A stretch of 64,000 nucleotides of DNA from Himantopus leucocephalus. Its lineage: Eukaryota; Chordata; Aves; Charadriiformes; Recurvirostridae. The stretch spans positions 62,728,518 through 62,792,517 of the forward strand of contig RSEF01000001.1 in assembly GCA_003993805.1 (NCBI GenBank). The letters are read 5' to 3'. Under the pieces are notes generated by a model. The model was not told the DNA's origin. It worked only from the letters and a program-made list of their open reading frames with translations, and did not search any database. Made by a program: the position numbers and the translations under genes. Shown here in pieces: positions 50,138 to 63,110 of the stretch. Within the stretch, counting starts at the first letter, position 1. The number at the start of each line of letters is the position of its first letter.

Positions 50138-51538
50138 GACAGGCGGGGGGCTCAGTGGGAAGGGGGTGCCTCGCTCGGCGCACAAGAAGCAAATATCCTG
50201 TTGCTGCCCAGGGTCTCCGGCTCATATTTCCTCATTAACTGGGAGCGCTGCTCGTTTGCGGGTGACTTCCAGATGTTTCCATTCTCCTCGCGGCGGCTGT
50301 GAGGGCGCATACCACACGGGTCTGGGAATTACTGCCGGCAGTGGAGTGTGGGACAGACCCCTGCCATGACAGAGAGAGGGGGTCCATAGGGCCCCCTGCC
50401 CCACCACGCATCCCAGCATGGCCTCACCCAGCTCCTCATCACCCTGCTGCCTCCGGGTCTCTCCTCCTGGCTCCCAGCCCGTGGCCCTCACTGCTGCCTC
50501 CAGCCTGCGTCTCGCTGCCCTGGGGCTGAGCTGGAGGCAGAGCCGGTTTTAGGATGAGCAAGCTGGGGTGGTGGCAGGAGGTAACACCCCAGGGCGAGGG
50601 GTAGGTGTGAGGCACCCAGCGTCTGCCCAGAGCATCCCTGGTCTGATGCCAGTGCTGGCTTTGTGGGCACCGGATCCCTCATGCCCCATAATTTCTTCAC
50701 TGGGATGATTTCTCCACCGGTGGTGCCTCCAGGGATGTGCTGGGCCAGGCTCAGCCCATTTTCGGAGCTGTGCTGCGGGTCCCCCACTCTGTGCCTTTGT
50801 GATAACCAGGGAGAGAGCTGAGACCAGTGCGGTTCCCGGGATCCTTGTGCTGCACCGGGGAAGGAAAATGGATGGGTTGCAGCGAGCACCACCGGGCAGG
50901 CAGCAGCATTAGGTTAGACCCACTCATAATAGAAGAGGGAGGGTTGACCTCTGTAAAAAGCCCATTTCTAAATTTCCCCACTGATTCCTCCAGCTCCCCT
51001 TCCTGGATCAGTGGGAGGCTGAAGGAATGGGATCGCCCATGTCCCGCTTGTGGGGTTTGCAAAGGGGGTGTGTGGGGGGAGCTTTTCCCCCAGGAGCTGG
51101 GCTGGGAACTCAAAGCCTCGGGGTTTGCCAAAGCCCAGGAGGAGGTAGGGATGAGTTCCCAGGCTCGCTGGCGGGCTGCCTCCCTCCCTCTGCCCATCTC
51201 CTCCTATCCCAAATGTTTTCATCCTTCTTCCTCCTCCCACCCTCCCCGGCTTCCTCCTCGTAAGCTCGTCCTGGTTGAGGGCTGGGGATGTGGGGTGCTG
51301 TAGGCATGTTGTGGGGTGCTGTGGGAGGGACGATGGAGGGACAGACCCTGGGACAGATCCTGATCTGTGCTCTCCCTCCAACTTTGCCCCAGGCGCAGAG
51401 GAGAGGGAAAGGGGGGTTGGGGACATGACTGGGAGGGGAGAGAGGATGTTGCATAAACCAGAAGCAATCCAGGAACAGCTGCCTGTGGCCTGGAAACACC
51501 TCTGTGATTCCGGGCACTGGAAAAAGAGATGTAAATGT

Positions 51539-51560
51539 ATATATATATGTATGTATGTAC
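51539..51560. repeat. (TA)n followed by (TATG)n microsatellite
   Basis: Short AT-rich simple repeat in noncoding DNA. Confidence 0.8.
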
Positions 51561-54500
51561 ATTACGTCTCCACAGAACAACCCCCCAAACACCACTTGAT
51601 TCTCTGGTTCCTTTTCATAGACTTTTCGTAGAGGTGCAGGAGGGACCACGGCAGTTCAGATATCAACTTGCTGCTTGGAGAAGCAGCTCTCTGTGTGCAG
51701 GGGCATCTGGGGGTCTGTTTGCCCTCCCCTAAATACATTCCCTCAGTGGGATAAGGAGGGGGAGCGCATCTGCAGGAGTTTAAAGCCCATGCAGGCTGGA
51801 GGGAGCTGGGATGGAGGTTGCTGGGGTGAGGGGAGAAAGGTGGAGATGGTGAAGGTAGGAGGGATACAGCAGGGAGGGAGGGTGCAGGGGGGATGGGGAT
51901 GAGGAGCAGGAAACTGGGGGGGGCTCTGGGGGCAAAGAGCCTTTTGAAGATGAGTTGCATGAGGAGGTGGGGAAAGGAGGAGCTGGAGGGTCTCAAGAGA
52001 AGGGAGTAGGTCCCCAGGGTTGGCATGGCATGGGAGAGGGGACCATCAAGGGATGGGGGATGCATCCATGGAGCAGATGGGGATTGGGGTGCAGGGATGA
52101 GGAAGTGTGCGATGTGCGGAGAGAGGATGTGGGGATATAGGGAACAAGAGATGGGGATGAACAGATAAGTCATCCATGGTGGGAGAGGCAGACCATGCGT
52201 GAGGAACCTGTCCTGGTCAAAGGGAAGAGGTGAAAGCCAGGAGAGTGGATAGACACAAGGCCTGGACAACTCTTACCGTAATGATTTTGCCTGTCCATCC
52301 AGCCCATGTATTTTTGGCCCACGGAAGGAAGGGGGTGGGGATGCAGAGGCAGCTAAAAATAGGGGTGTCCCTGCCCATTCCCCCAAGGCGGGCATCCGTC
52401 TGTCTGCTCGCCTGCCTGCGGGGCTGCTGCGGGATCTGGAGGAGGGGAGCAGGCCCAGCCTCCTCCCCATGGCGTCTGGCTCTGCTTTTGTTTGTCTCGC
52501 AGCCCTACGGGGACAGGAAGAGGCCGCGGGGCCGGGGAACAATGGCTCATTCTCTGGGAGTCCGCGCCTGCCGAGGAGCGATAGGGGACACGGGACGGTG
52601 GCCAGAAGGCAGGCACAGCCTCCCAGTGCCGCTGCCACGGGAGCTCGCCCCCCAGAAGATGACGGGGTCCCCTGGTGGGATGCAGGGGGTCCTTCCCCAG
52701 CCCATCCCTCTTCCCCAGACCCCAAACCAGGCTCCCGTGCCCAGGCGGAGAAGGGATGAGGGGCCGTCTCGTGTGGGTGCACTTTATGGAGGAGATGAAG
52801 GACGCAGTGCCGGCAACCTGAAGAGCGGTGGGACCATGTCTCCAACCAGCACTGGGGAAACCTGTTGTTTTGCAGCCTCTCCTTCAGCCTGTGAAACCTG
52901 CAGGGAGGGTGGCTGGAACTGGCATCCCCCGGTGGGAAAGTCCCCAGCTGTGGCTGGGGACGTATTTATTTGGGAGCCATAGTGTCCATCTCTGTCCTGG
53001 CCATCACTGCACTCGCCGAGGCAGTGCCAGTACTGCTGGTGGAAGCTCTCTCCATGCTCTGTGCTCCCTGCTGCCTGGGGGACAGCCAAGGGGCACGGAT
53101 GGGTGTGTGTGGTGGGGGGACGGAAAGTGATAAATCCTTTTATCCCACCTCTTTCTTCTCCAGACCCTCCTTTCCTGGCAGTGTCTCTCCCAGGGGGTCT
53201 TTCCTCCTGGGATGTTAGATCTGACAGCCGGGTGCTGGAAACACCTCAGGGATAGTCTCTCCCCACACTTCTCCAGACGTCAGGGTGAGAGGAGGTGGCA
53301 TTAGCACCTGAGGTAGGGGAGAGGTTAGGAGATATTTTGCAGGGGTTGAGCAAGGAGGGGACAGAAGAACCTCCCCGTCTCCAGCCCCCTTTTTTCAAGG
53401 TCTCAGATGCTTGGGGCTGAACGCTTGCCAGGGCTCCTCTTGTTTACTCAGCCGGGGAGCTGACACATCCAAGGTCTCTGCTGACTCCACTTTCCCACAT
53501 GCTGCTGGCGGGCGCATTCCAGGGCAGAGTGGAGATCAGCGCAGAGGCATGCCAGAGGTTTCCATCCGGGATGCCATCCCCCCTCCCCGCTCTCCCCAGG
53601 CATCTGGCACCTCTTGCCAGGCTGTGAAGAACGGGCATCACATCTGGCTAGCGTCCTGGGCTTTTACAAGCCAGGGCTGGTGCAGAGCCCAAACACGGAC
53701 TGGGACCCTGGGGATGAGGATTTGCCTCTCAAGCCAAATGCCTTCAGCAAGGCTCAGTTGTCCCCACACCCCGCCAGAGATCTCAGTCCCCATGATGACC
53801 CACGGGAGACACACAGAGGGGCAGAGGATGCCCTGTCTTAGCTTAGTCCTCCCTAGAGGGACCTGGGGGAAAGGGGTAACACCCTCCTAGGCAGTAGTCC
53901 CAGCTTTTTCATCTTAAGATGGGCACCTATTCCTGCGCTGGGCTTAGCTTGCTGAGGGTTAACAGCGCTGGACTCTGCAAAGGCCACTGTGTGAGCGGGA
54001 GGAGGAGCTGCAGCCTTCTCCTGCAGGCACCAGCTCTGGTCCCTCCTGGGCAGCCTCCCCGACCTGGTGTGGCCGCCTTTGGTTTTAGGAGGGAAGGCCA
54101 CAAAGCTTTTAAAAATAAGTGCCAGGAGATAAAGAAGGGTTTGCAGAGCTGGCTGCAGGGCTGGGGCGGGAGAGCCGCCCTTGCCCTGTCATTTCAGCCG
54201 GAGGCTCCTTGTCCCAGCAATGCTCCCACCTCTCCGGGGGGCAGCTGGCATCTTTGCCACCTTGGACCTCGGGTTACTGGCAAAGGACCACCACGACCTT
54301 TCCTCCCTGCCCCAGGCTGGCCTGCAGAGGCCCCTTTACGCCCGGCCCCAGCGTCTGGAAGAAGGGGCCTCGTCTCCCTCCTCGGCTGCCACAGGAAACG
54401 CGGAGCCTGGAGGTCAGGGGCCAGCCGGCAGCTCCTCCCGTGGGGGCCAAGCAGCCCAACGCTGGGGCTTGTATCACGCCGGCGTACGCGCACGCCAGAG

Positions 54501-57500
54501 AGGAGGGGAGGGAGGCAGAGCCATGGAAGAGGGGGGAGAGGGCCAGGCTTTTCCTGTTTATGCAACTACCAGACCCCCAAGAAAGGGAAAGGACTTGGAA
54601 AGCTCGTTGTTTTTGGGCAGGCTCCAGCTAGCATCTGTCTGCGGCTCTCAGCCCCAGGAACGCATCCCTGGGGCAGGGCACGACTCCTTCCCTGGGGAAA
54701 ATGGGCATTCAGCTCCCTGGGGGACGACTGGGGTTACGTTCTGAGGGCTTGTGAAGGTCTGGTCTAGTGGAGAGGCTGGTGTGGGCTTCCTGGAAAGTGA
54801 GGCATGGCTCCTGCTGCACTCCAGGCTTTGATTCCTCCCATGGCTGTCTCTCTGGCTTTGCCTAATGCTGGTCTCTGTGGGATGGTCTGAAGGGGAACAG
54901 GCCACTGGGGCCAAGCCAAGGAGGTAGCTGGGTGTATTGGCTTTGGGACACAGAAATGGGGAGCTCTGGGAACGGCAGGCATGGAGCAGTGCTTAGGGGA
55001 AGGTTACAAATCACACCACACTCAGCCACGGCGGCTCCAGCACAGAGCCCGGGCAGCAGGCAGAAGGGCTGTAAGACCTCCTGCGTTATCTGGGGTCACA
55101 TCCTGCAGGGCATCTGGTGTGGCCATGGTGGTATGCAGAGAAGGAAATGAGGTCCAAGATGTTGTGCTCTCGCCTTCACCTCCGGCACTTAACCCGCTCT
55201 GGCTGAGGTCACATCTGTTCCAAGCTTGTCAGGTCTCAGCTTTGTTTTGTAGCCCTTGGACCACGCTGAACATAGGTTGAGGGGTGCTCTGAACAGACCC
55301 ACCTCTGACAGGTGCCCTGGAGCACAACCCATTAGGCAGCGTTAATGGGAGCAGAGGGGAGTTATGGCCCCTTTGCTGTCCTGCAGGTAAGCCTGGGCAT
55401 GGCTCAGTGCAGCAGCGAACTCCCATCAACTGTAGGATGAGAATAGATCAGGGTAGAGATGGAGGGGAGCGGGTGTGTGTTGGTGTGAGTCCAGCATCTT
55501 CCGAGTGGAAAGACTTGGGAAGGGCCTCAACAGTCAGGAGCGAGGAGCCCTGGCAGGTCTGCGTGGCAGGAACAGGCACAGCCCTCGGCTCCCCACATCC
55601 TTCCCTTCACAAGGGCTCCAGCAGAAGGCCACGCTGACCCAAGGCTTTTGGGCTTTGCCCTGGCACTTCCCCAGCCACCTCCTTCCCCAAGGGGTTGGAC
55701 GGTGGGGTGGTGCCACCCTATGGCTCTGGAGCAGTGTTACAAGTGTTGGTGGCACTCCGCTGTTCATTGGCCTCTCCAGAGAAACTTTGCCCCCATTAGC
55801 ATGAGCTCATCTCTTTCCCCTGTCTATGTCCTGGACAGGTTTGCTCTCCAGCCATGGGGAAAAGGTTCTGGCCTGGTCCTAGCCGATTGAAACCAGCAAA
55901 GTCTCAGCATGCCTCCTTGTCTTGCAGTTGCATTGTCCTCCCTAGGACAGTCAGGTATTCCTGGGGCTAGAAAACCACCAGTCTGGGGTTTGTTGCCCAA
56001 ACCATGAACTGCAAGGCCAGGTGCACAGGTGAACCAGGATCTGTCCTCTGACAGTTGCTGCTGGAGCTTTGCTGGGTTGTAGGCTGAAACGGCAACATGC
56101 CTTCCCATGTACGTTACCAGCCTCTGCCCTCCAAGCCCCAACTATTGTAGCAGAAGAGGGGTTTTAGGGACTTAATTTATGTTGTCTATTGCTTTATGGA
56201 GCAAATTTGCTGGTGGGCAGCATCTTCCTTCCCTAACACATGAACCCTGCCTATCCCTTTCCCTGATAGAACACATATTCAATGTCATGGGTGTTATGGG
56301 ATGTTCCTCCTGCTCCTCCTCCATCAGCATCTGGCCAGTCTCAGCCTGACAGTGACTCTTAGGGACGCTGGCTGCCAGAGATCCTGGGCCATGCTTGTGT
56401 ACCAGCTCAGGAGAGGAGCCATATGGGACTTTGATCATCTCGGGGAGGAGGAAAGGAAAAATGGAAGTGGTGTTTTCCACCTAAGTTCCTTTCTTCTGTC
56501 CTGTCAAAGCTGCATGAGGGACCAGGGCATTTCTGAAGTGGGCAGAGAGAGCTCTCAGCTAAGTAGCTAATCTCTTGGTGGCACTTTATTCTTCTGAATT
56601 CAAACTGCCCATAGTCAGTTTGCTCATCTATGTGATGGCATCTGAGCTGGTGCTGGTGATTCTCACTGCCTTGGTGTCTTCGACTTCAGGTGCCCTGCAA
56701 ACACAAGGCAGGGTTTGCCTTCTGGTCTGTCTTCGCTCCCATCCTAAGCTAGAGCTCATGTGAGATGGTGGAAACATGCTTGGCCTGGGCAGCTGGCTAG
56801 CTTTGGGCAGAGGACCACGATGTTTCTGTAGTCCAGTGGAATCTTCTTGGAGAGGAAGTCGACTCTCATTTAGGGAAATCTGACATCCCACAAGGCTGAA
56901 GGTGAGGCTGGAGTGCTGCTGGAGTGGGAATAGGAGTGTTTTGTTTGCTCTGATTCAGTGGGTGTCCACATAGATGATAAGGGGTTGGGAAGCTAGGATG
57001 GAAATGGCTTCTCTGTGACTGTTTGAGGAGGTCTAGGTGAGGACATAGGTGGGATGAAGAGGAGAAGATAACTGGTACATGTGGGAGTACAGGGGAATGG
57101 TGGAATGCTACAGAGCTATCTAGACATATTGATTTCTGTTCTACACAATGCCATCTTCCCTGTCTGACTTCTAATCCAGATTGATGACCCTGCTCATTTA
57201 ACCCATTTGCCTTCCTCTGGCTGCAGGTCACCTGCTCATTTTATTCAGCCAGCCTGGATGTGCGGCAGGCCTCATTCACTGTGACAGACCTTACGCCCCA
57301 GGGAGCAGACGTGGGACTCAGGAGAGGACAGATAGCCCATTTCCACCTGTTGCTAACAGGGCAGGTTTGGGACTGATGAAAACACCTGAGTGACACTGAA
57401 ACCAGCAGTATGAGACATTCCTGGAGTGACTGGGGGACTTGTGGGGTCCTGTAGGGCCATGGGCAAGTAACAGGGTCTCCATTCAGAGTGTTTGCAGGAT

Positions 57501-59070
57501 GCTAACTGGGGACATTGTCATTCTCAAGCCCTTTTTTCCAGGTTAGTGCTGAGGTCTCATTGTGATTAATGTTGCTTTACATGCAAATCAACTCCAAAGT
57601 TATGTCCTGAGAGGTGGAAAACGCTACCTACTTCATATTTCTGCCGTCCCAGAGTTTCAAAGGGGCTCTGTGCAGCACCCAACAACAGCTGGCTGAGGTT
57701 GACGTGGTCACATTGACCTCTGGTGGCTGCAGCCTCAGCATGCAAGGAAAGCACTAAGGAAAAGTGGGTGGGTTTGGTGAGCTGTTGCCTGCCACAATTA
57801 AAATGCAGTTGGGTTTGTTCCTTCTCTGGGCTGTCTCCCCCATCACCTTGCCTCTTGGATGGTCATTTCTTCTCTGCCCGAAGCAGGTGTGATCTACCCC
57901 CTCTTTGTGCGTACATCTTCAGTCCATGTCGTTCTCCTCCCTTAGAGTTGAATTCTGTTTGCACGCACACCCCTAAAAACCAAAGGTGGATCCTTTTTTG
58001 GAAAGCTGAATTCACTCCCAGTTTCTAGACAGAGTGGGTCATACCTGGGGAGAGCAGATACTGCGCCCCTGAATTCACTGTGACATCTGTATGGTCAGTG
58101 TTTGGACCCCTCTTATGCAGTGGAGGGCAGACTTTAATAGTCCCTTTGCAAAGTCTCATGCAGAAGCAGCCAACCAAACTGGATTCACAATGAGCAGCGA
58201 GATGGACCCTCAGTTGGTGAATTTTCTGGAGAGAGAGATGAAAAAAAGCTGAGACCGATCCCATGGGGATAATGCTTTAACAATAAGGCAACTGTGAGCA
58301 AGGCTGAGGTGGGAACCAAGCAGGAGATCTCCAGGGTCAGCCCTGTTGAGGTGGAGCCCCTTTGCCACGGGAGCGAGGAAGCCTATCCCGGTGACTCGAA
58401 TCCCGTCAGCCTGCTCTAATTCAGGTCTTCCTTGCCACCCTGCACACCTCAATGCCCTAATGAGGACGGAGATGTGTTGCCAATACCTTACCAAAAGGCT
58501 CCCACACACTTCTGCCTCCTGTAGCTCCAGGCGGTGGGTGTGTTCGTGAGGGGGAGGAATGCTGAAGGAAATATTCCGCTTGTTTTGCTATCTCCACACA
58601 CAGATACATGCATTTCCTTCCTGCCATGAAGGCCACTCGTCCCTTTTTTCTTGGGGGGGGGCCTTGTTCCTCCTTCCCTTCTGCAGTCATCACCACTACC
58701 ATAAAGGGAACAAACCACTGTCAGTGTGCTGGGGCAGTCTTACATCGGCTACGAAAAGCGTCGGGGAGATGAGCAGGTAGTCAAAGTCCTTGCAAAGGCT
58801 GTTAATATAAACACTGAGTTTGATGAGTGTCATTAGGAAAATAAAAGTGTTTTTTTTTTTTCTTTTTCTGTGTGTGTTAACTAATCCAGTGTCAACCTGT
58901 CTATGAGCCAATTAGATCAGGCTGGAGTCGATAATTCTGTTTCACAACCTCTTTTGCGTTTTCAGCATTTGTTTTTGTTCCACACAGGAACAAAAACCAC
59001 GGAGAGTTTTTTCATGACACCAAATCGTGTTGGGACAGCTCTTGCAGAGTGAAAGTTTTTATTGGGGGGG

Positions 59071-59095
59071 TGGTGGTGGTGGTGGGTGTGTGTGG
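59071..59095. repeat. (GGT)n/(GT)n simple repeat
   Basis: Four TGG units running into GTGTGTG, preceded by a G7 run. Confidence 0.85.
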
Positions 59096-59549
59096 ATTTC
59101 AAACTCTCTTCCTCAACCTGACTAGGGAGACCACCCTGGACCTCAGCAAACCTCCCCCCCAAAAACTTCATTGGAAGTTGTAGGTCTTTGCAAATCACTG
59201 GACTACAAGAAGAATAGCATATTTGGAAAAAAAAAGGACCAAGCAAGGAATGTATTATTGAAGACATTCTGACCAGCTCCCATTACAGTCAGTGTGTGGG
59301 CAGGAGGTTTCAGGGCAGGTTTGTAAAGATACCACGCTTCCGAAAACACAGGGCAGGACTTTACAAAGCATTTAAGCTCACCATCTGTAACCGCAGCTTG
59401 AGCTTTATCCTGACGGTGTTTTAGCCACAAGATCAGGAATTTAATGAATTCCTTCCACGCCTCAGTCCTTCCTAAAGCTGTTTCCAGGAGGGGGCAAACG
59501 ATGCAGTGCTGTGGCATACCGAGCCCTGCTCCCCGCAGCATGGCCTCGC

Positions 59550-59587
59550 TCGCCTCCGAGTGATCCAGCCTCGCCTCTGAGTGATCC
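59550..59587. repeat. Direct repeat of a 17-bp unit, 21-bp period
   Basis: TCGCCTCCGAGTGATCC at 59550-59566 and TCGCCTCTGAGTGATCC at 59571-59587, with one difference. Confidence 0.85.
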
Positions 59588-60875
59588 CACCAACCTCTTA
59601 GTGCCACTGGTTGGACCCACACTGCAAGGTCCTGCAGAAGACCCAGCTGCCTGTCACGCTTTGTGGGCCATGTGTGCTAAGACCTTCCTCTGGCGATGGA
59701 AACAACGCGTGGCTCACCATTTGCTGGCCTGTCAGAGATTTCCTGTGCGAGCCGGTGTGGCTTGGAAAGTTTTACCAGTGTGACTATTTTGGTCAGGATT
59801 TGAAAAAACAGACCAAGCAAGCCAACAGCCCAACACAAAAAAAACCCACCCAAACACCACAATGTCATTCCTACTGTGAGCTGAAGTGTGCCAGCATAAA
59901 AGTAGCTGCTACTGGTAAAGCTATTTTGGAAATGTCATACCTGGCTGTGAGCATGCGCAGTCCGGTGGGACCGTGCGACTCAGGCGAACTGGGGGTGTCT
60001 TGCACGACCACAGCTTCCCTCCGAAGGGCGAGCTTTTCACCTCTGTGCCTCTATACCCTGGCCAAAAACCAGGGACAGATCATCTCCTTTGTCTCAGGAG
60101 CTGTCTGATCTGTTGGGACCATCCGCCGCTCAGCTCAGAGCCTTCAGGGGTGGTCTGCCGGCTCCTGGGGTACCTGCTGAGCTCAGAAGACAACCTCCAT
60201 GAAGGAGAGTGACTGATGGTGCTTGATGTGGGACCTGCTCTATCTGATGTCTGCGCGCTCTGAGTCACAACACTCTGCAGCCACTGCCCATGGGGTCAGG
60301 GCGGGTGGAGGGAGAGGTTTCCTTGACATCAGCCTCGAGTTCATCTCTCTCCGGGTGAATGACAAAAGCCAACCCTTGTTTTGGGGCTTTTATCGTGACT
60401 GTGAAGATCTTATCTTCTATCACCACATAATATCCTGCTCAGGCAATTTTTACTGGGGAGAGAAACCTGGGTTCTTTTTGAGACTAGCAGGCAAAAATTC
60501 ACATGGGTTGAGTCAGAACGGGTTCCCTGCAGGCAGCCTTGCTTGTACTTGCTTTTAATCACTCAACTGGATGCCTCTGGCTGGAGGTAAGGGCTGGAGA
60601 CCAGAGCTGTGCCCTGCTGCTGGTGGTCCTGGGTCAGCACGTACCCTTTCGGAGGGAGCTGTGCAGCGCTGGGCTTGCAAGGGAGGAGAAGGCGGCGGTT
60701 GGGACCCCATGCAGGGAGGGTGAGTCAGCAGCAAATTCATACACTCGGGGTGTCAACCGGTGCTTGTTGGGACGGATGCCATGTGAAAGGAGGTGGTGTT
60801 TGCTGAAAGCCCTGCGTGCGCGCGTGTGCCTGGTGTTTGCTCAATTCCTGTGTATATTTTGCAACAAAAAGGCTA

Positions 60876-60912
60876 TGTATCTGTGTGATGCTCTGCACAT
60901 CACACAGATACA
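60876..60912. repeat. Perfect 15-bp inverted repeat with a 7-nt loop
   Basis: TGTATCTGTGTGATG, loop CTCTGCA, then its exact reverse complement. A stable short hairpin; no function is known. Confidence 0.9.
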
Positions 60913-62679
60913 GTCTCAGTTCCCAGATGGTGGTTGTGCTTGATCTTGAAAAGAACATAGCAGCATGGGGAAAGGGTCTTGCTAAAGCCACCCTTCCCTC
61001 AAACCACCTTGCTGAAGCTGGTGCAGGAGCCCTGTGGGGACCAGAGGGGATGTGTCTGCCATTGGCCCTGGAGGAGAAACAAATGACTATGTTCATTTTG
61101 GGTGCAGTGGGAATCCTTTAGAGCAGAGGGCTCAGTTCATACTTCAAGAATGTTTCATACTCCCCCCACTTTGGTTTCTTCACTTATCTGAGGGAGGAGA
61201 GAAAGGTTTCCATGCAGAGGTGGGGTCTAGAAGCTGCAGTGGTGGGATGCTGAGGGCATCTCCCTTTCGGCAACGTGCTGGCAGGGGCAGGGAGAATGTA
61301 TGCCTCCTTCATGCTGTGCCCAGAACCCTGGAGGGATACACAGCATTACTTTGGGCTACCCTGTGGTTTCACCCTGAGGCTGGGGGGAATCAGGTGAACT
61401 CCCATTTCTTATGAGCTTGATACTGCATTGGGAATCTCTTGCACAGAGCTTGCACGGTCTGTCCTGGCCACTGAGGTCTGAGGTTTGACACAGTTAAAAG
61501 TGAAGAAATGAGAGTGAAACGGGGTTGCTAGAGAAAATCAAAAACACTTTAGCCTTGGAGGGGGAGGCACATGTTGGGACCGAACCATGGTGTCCAATTC
61601 CATCTCTCCTAGACACCTCCTAGTCCCAGTGGTACGCACAGGTTTGGGCAATTGGGTACATGGCGAGGGTGAAGGTTACCCTGTGCGGGCTCTTCGGGAT
61701 GCTGTGCGGACAGACAGATCCGCTCCTGGGATTGCTGTGGCCACTTGGACTGGGGAAGGAGGAGGGCTTCCTGGCATCTGCCCCTGGCCCCGGGGGACTC
61801 AGTGCCTGGTCAGGCGGCTGGTGCAAGCCCCTGCATGCCCTGGGGTACAGCTCAGTCATGCTGCCCCGGGGGTGCCTCCACGCCCAGCTCCACCCACAGA
61901 CACTACTGAGGACTGGGGGCCAAAATTAAGCCTGTGGGACCTCTTCTCGGCCTGGATCCGTCTTCTTTCCACCACCCGCATTTGCTCCCCTTGCTTGAAC
62001 ACTTCCCCCCTCCCCGAACCAGCCCTACACCTGTGGCGACCAAGCCACAGTTTCTGGAGCCCTTGAACCAAAAAAGCTTCTCCTTGTGCACCTCTTCTCT
62101 GCAGGCAGAGCTGAGGCTGCGCCCTGCCGGGAGAGACCCCCCCCCCCTCCGCCCCTGCCCGGGGAGGCCAAACGGGGTACCCCCTTCCCCCGCCGGTCTG
62201 TCGGGAGGTGAAGCCGGGTATGTTTCGGAAGAGAAGTCGCTGGCGAGCCACATCCTTCCGGAGAGCAGCTCCATCCCGGGGCTAGGGGGGGACGGGGGTG
62301 GTGGTGGGGGAAAAGACGGGACACACGCAGAGAAAAACCCTTCCCCGGCTCGCCCAGGTGAGGAGCAGCCGGGGGGGTCTCAGAAACCGGGAGAGCCCGG
62401 GGGGGGGGCCCGCCCCCACCGCGCCGGTGAGTGCCACCGCGACCCCCGGGGGAGCGGGGCAGGGCTGGGTTTTTCATTGCCCGGGGGGGGGTTGCCGGTT
62501 CCCTCCCAGCCGGCTGGAGGAGGGAGTGGAGGGAGGGAGGGAAGAAGGAGGGAGGGAATGAAGGAAGGTATAGCGGGGTGGGGAGAGCGCCTCAGACACA
62601 CCTGCCGGGGCGGCGAGACGGCGGCGGCGGCGGCGCGGAGCGGGGCGCGGAGCGGGGCACAGCCCGGCCGGCGGCGGGG

Positions 62680-62686
62680 ATGGCCG
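62680..62686 (+). other. Candidate tiny first coding exon end: ATG GCC G followed by donor GTAAGG
   Basis: An ATG in good context (GGGG before, G after) is followed seven bases later by a strong splice donor, in the middle of the CpG island. A first exon with Met-Ala plus one base of the next codon would be possible. The identity is unproven, since the next exon is outside the window. Confidence 0.3.
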
Positions 62687-62776
62687 GTAAGGGGCGAGCC
62701 CCCATCTGGGAGCGGGGGACGGGCGCTTCTCCCCGGGCTTTGCCGGAGCCCTCGGGGGCGGCGCAGCTCCGCTGTG

Positions 62777-62795
62777 CCCCCCCCCCCCCCCCCCN
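62777..62795. repeat. C18 homopolymer ending in an ambiguous base
   Basis: Same form as the run at 11104-11134: a C run, then N, then GG. It marks a likely unresolved length inside a CpG island. Confidence 0.95.
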
Positions 62796-62828
62796 GGCGG
62801 CCGGGGGCGTGGGTTTCGCACGGGTTCT

Positions 62829-62858
62829 GGGGGGGGTGGTGGTGGTGGTGGTGGGGGT
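62829..62858. repeat. G-run and (GGT)n repeat
   Basis: G8 followed by five GGT units and a further G5 run. It has G-quadruplex potential on the plus strand. Confidence 0.85.
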
Positions 62859-63002
62859 GTTTGCTCCTCTTCTCCTCCTCTTTCCCAGCCACCTCCTCAG
62901 GGCCGGCCTCCGGCTCGCCATTCCTCGAAGAGCGTCTTCGGACTGGCCTAAAGGGGAAGTTCTGCCCCCTCCCTTGTCCCCCCGGCCTGGGGGGGGCGCG
63001 GC

Positions 63003-63065
63003 GGGCGGGAGGAGGGGTACCCCGGGTGGGAGGAGGGGTACCCCGGGCGGGAGGAGGGGTACCGG
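63003..63065. repeat. Three tandem copies of a 21-bp GC-rich unit
   Basis: Copies at 63003-63023, 63024-63044 and 63045-63065. Each carries GGGAGGAGGGGTACC; copies differ by one or two bases. It sits at the 3' edge of the CpG island. Confidence 0.9.
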
Positions 63066-63083
63066 CTCCCAGACCCTTTCGCC

Positions 63084-63105
63084 CTCTCTCTCTCTCTCTC
63101 TCTCT
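63084..63105. repeat. (CT)n dinucleotide repeat
   Basis: About ten CT units in noncoding DNA after the 21-bp repeats. Confidence 0.85.
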
Positions 63106-63110
63106 GTCTT

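Larger units (their letters stand above)
47430..62100. other. Intergenic DNA between the CDC42EP1 promoter and the downstream CpG island
   Basis: No exon of a known protein was recognised on either strand. The span holds simple repeats, two notable hairpins and many chance open frames. In the human order the facing neighbour is CARD10, read away from CDC42EP1, so this would be their shared upstream region. Confidence 0.55.
62100..63110 (+). promoter_or_regulatory. CpG island, probable promoter of the next plus-strand gene (CARD10 by synteny)
   Basis: Dense CpG and CGG repeats (about 62610-62680) rise sharply from GC-moderate flanks. In the human arrangement the gene beyond CDC42EP1, read in the opposite direction, is CARD10, so its start is expected near here on the plus strand. 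No CARD-domain codons are present up to 64000, so coding exons must lie further right if this is correct. Confidence 0.55.
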
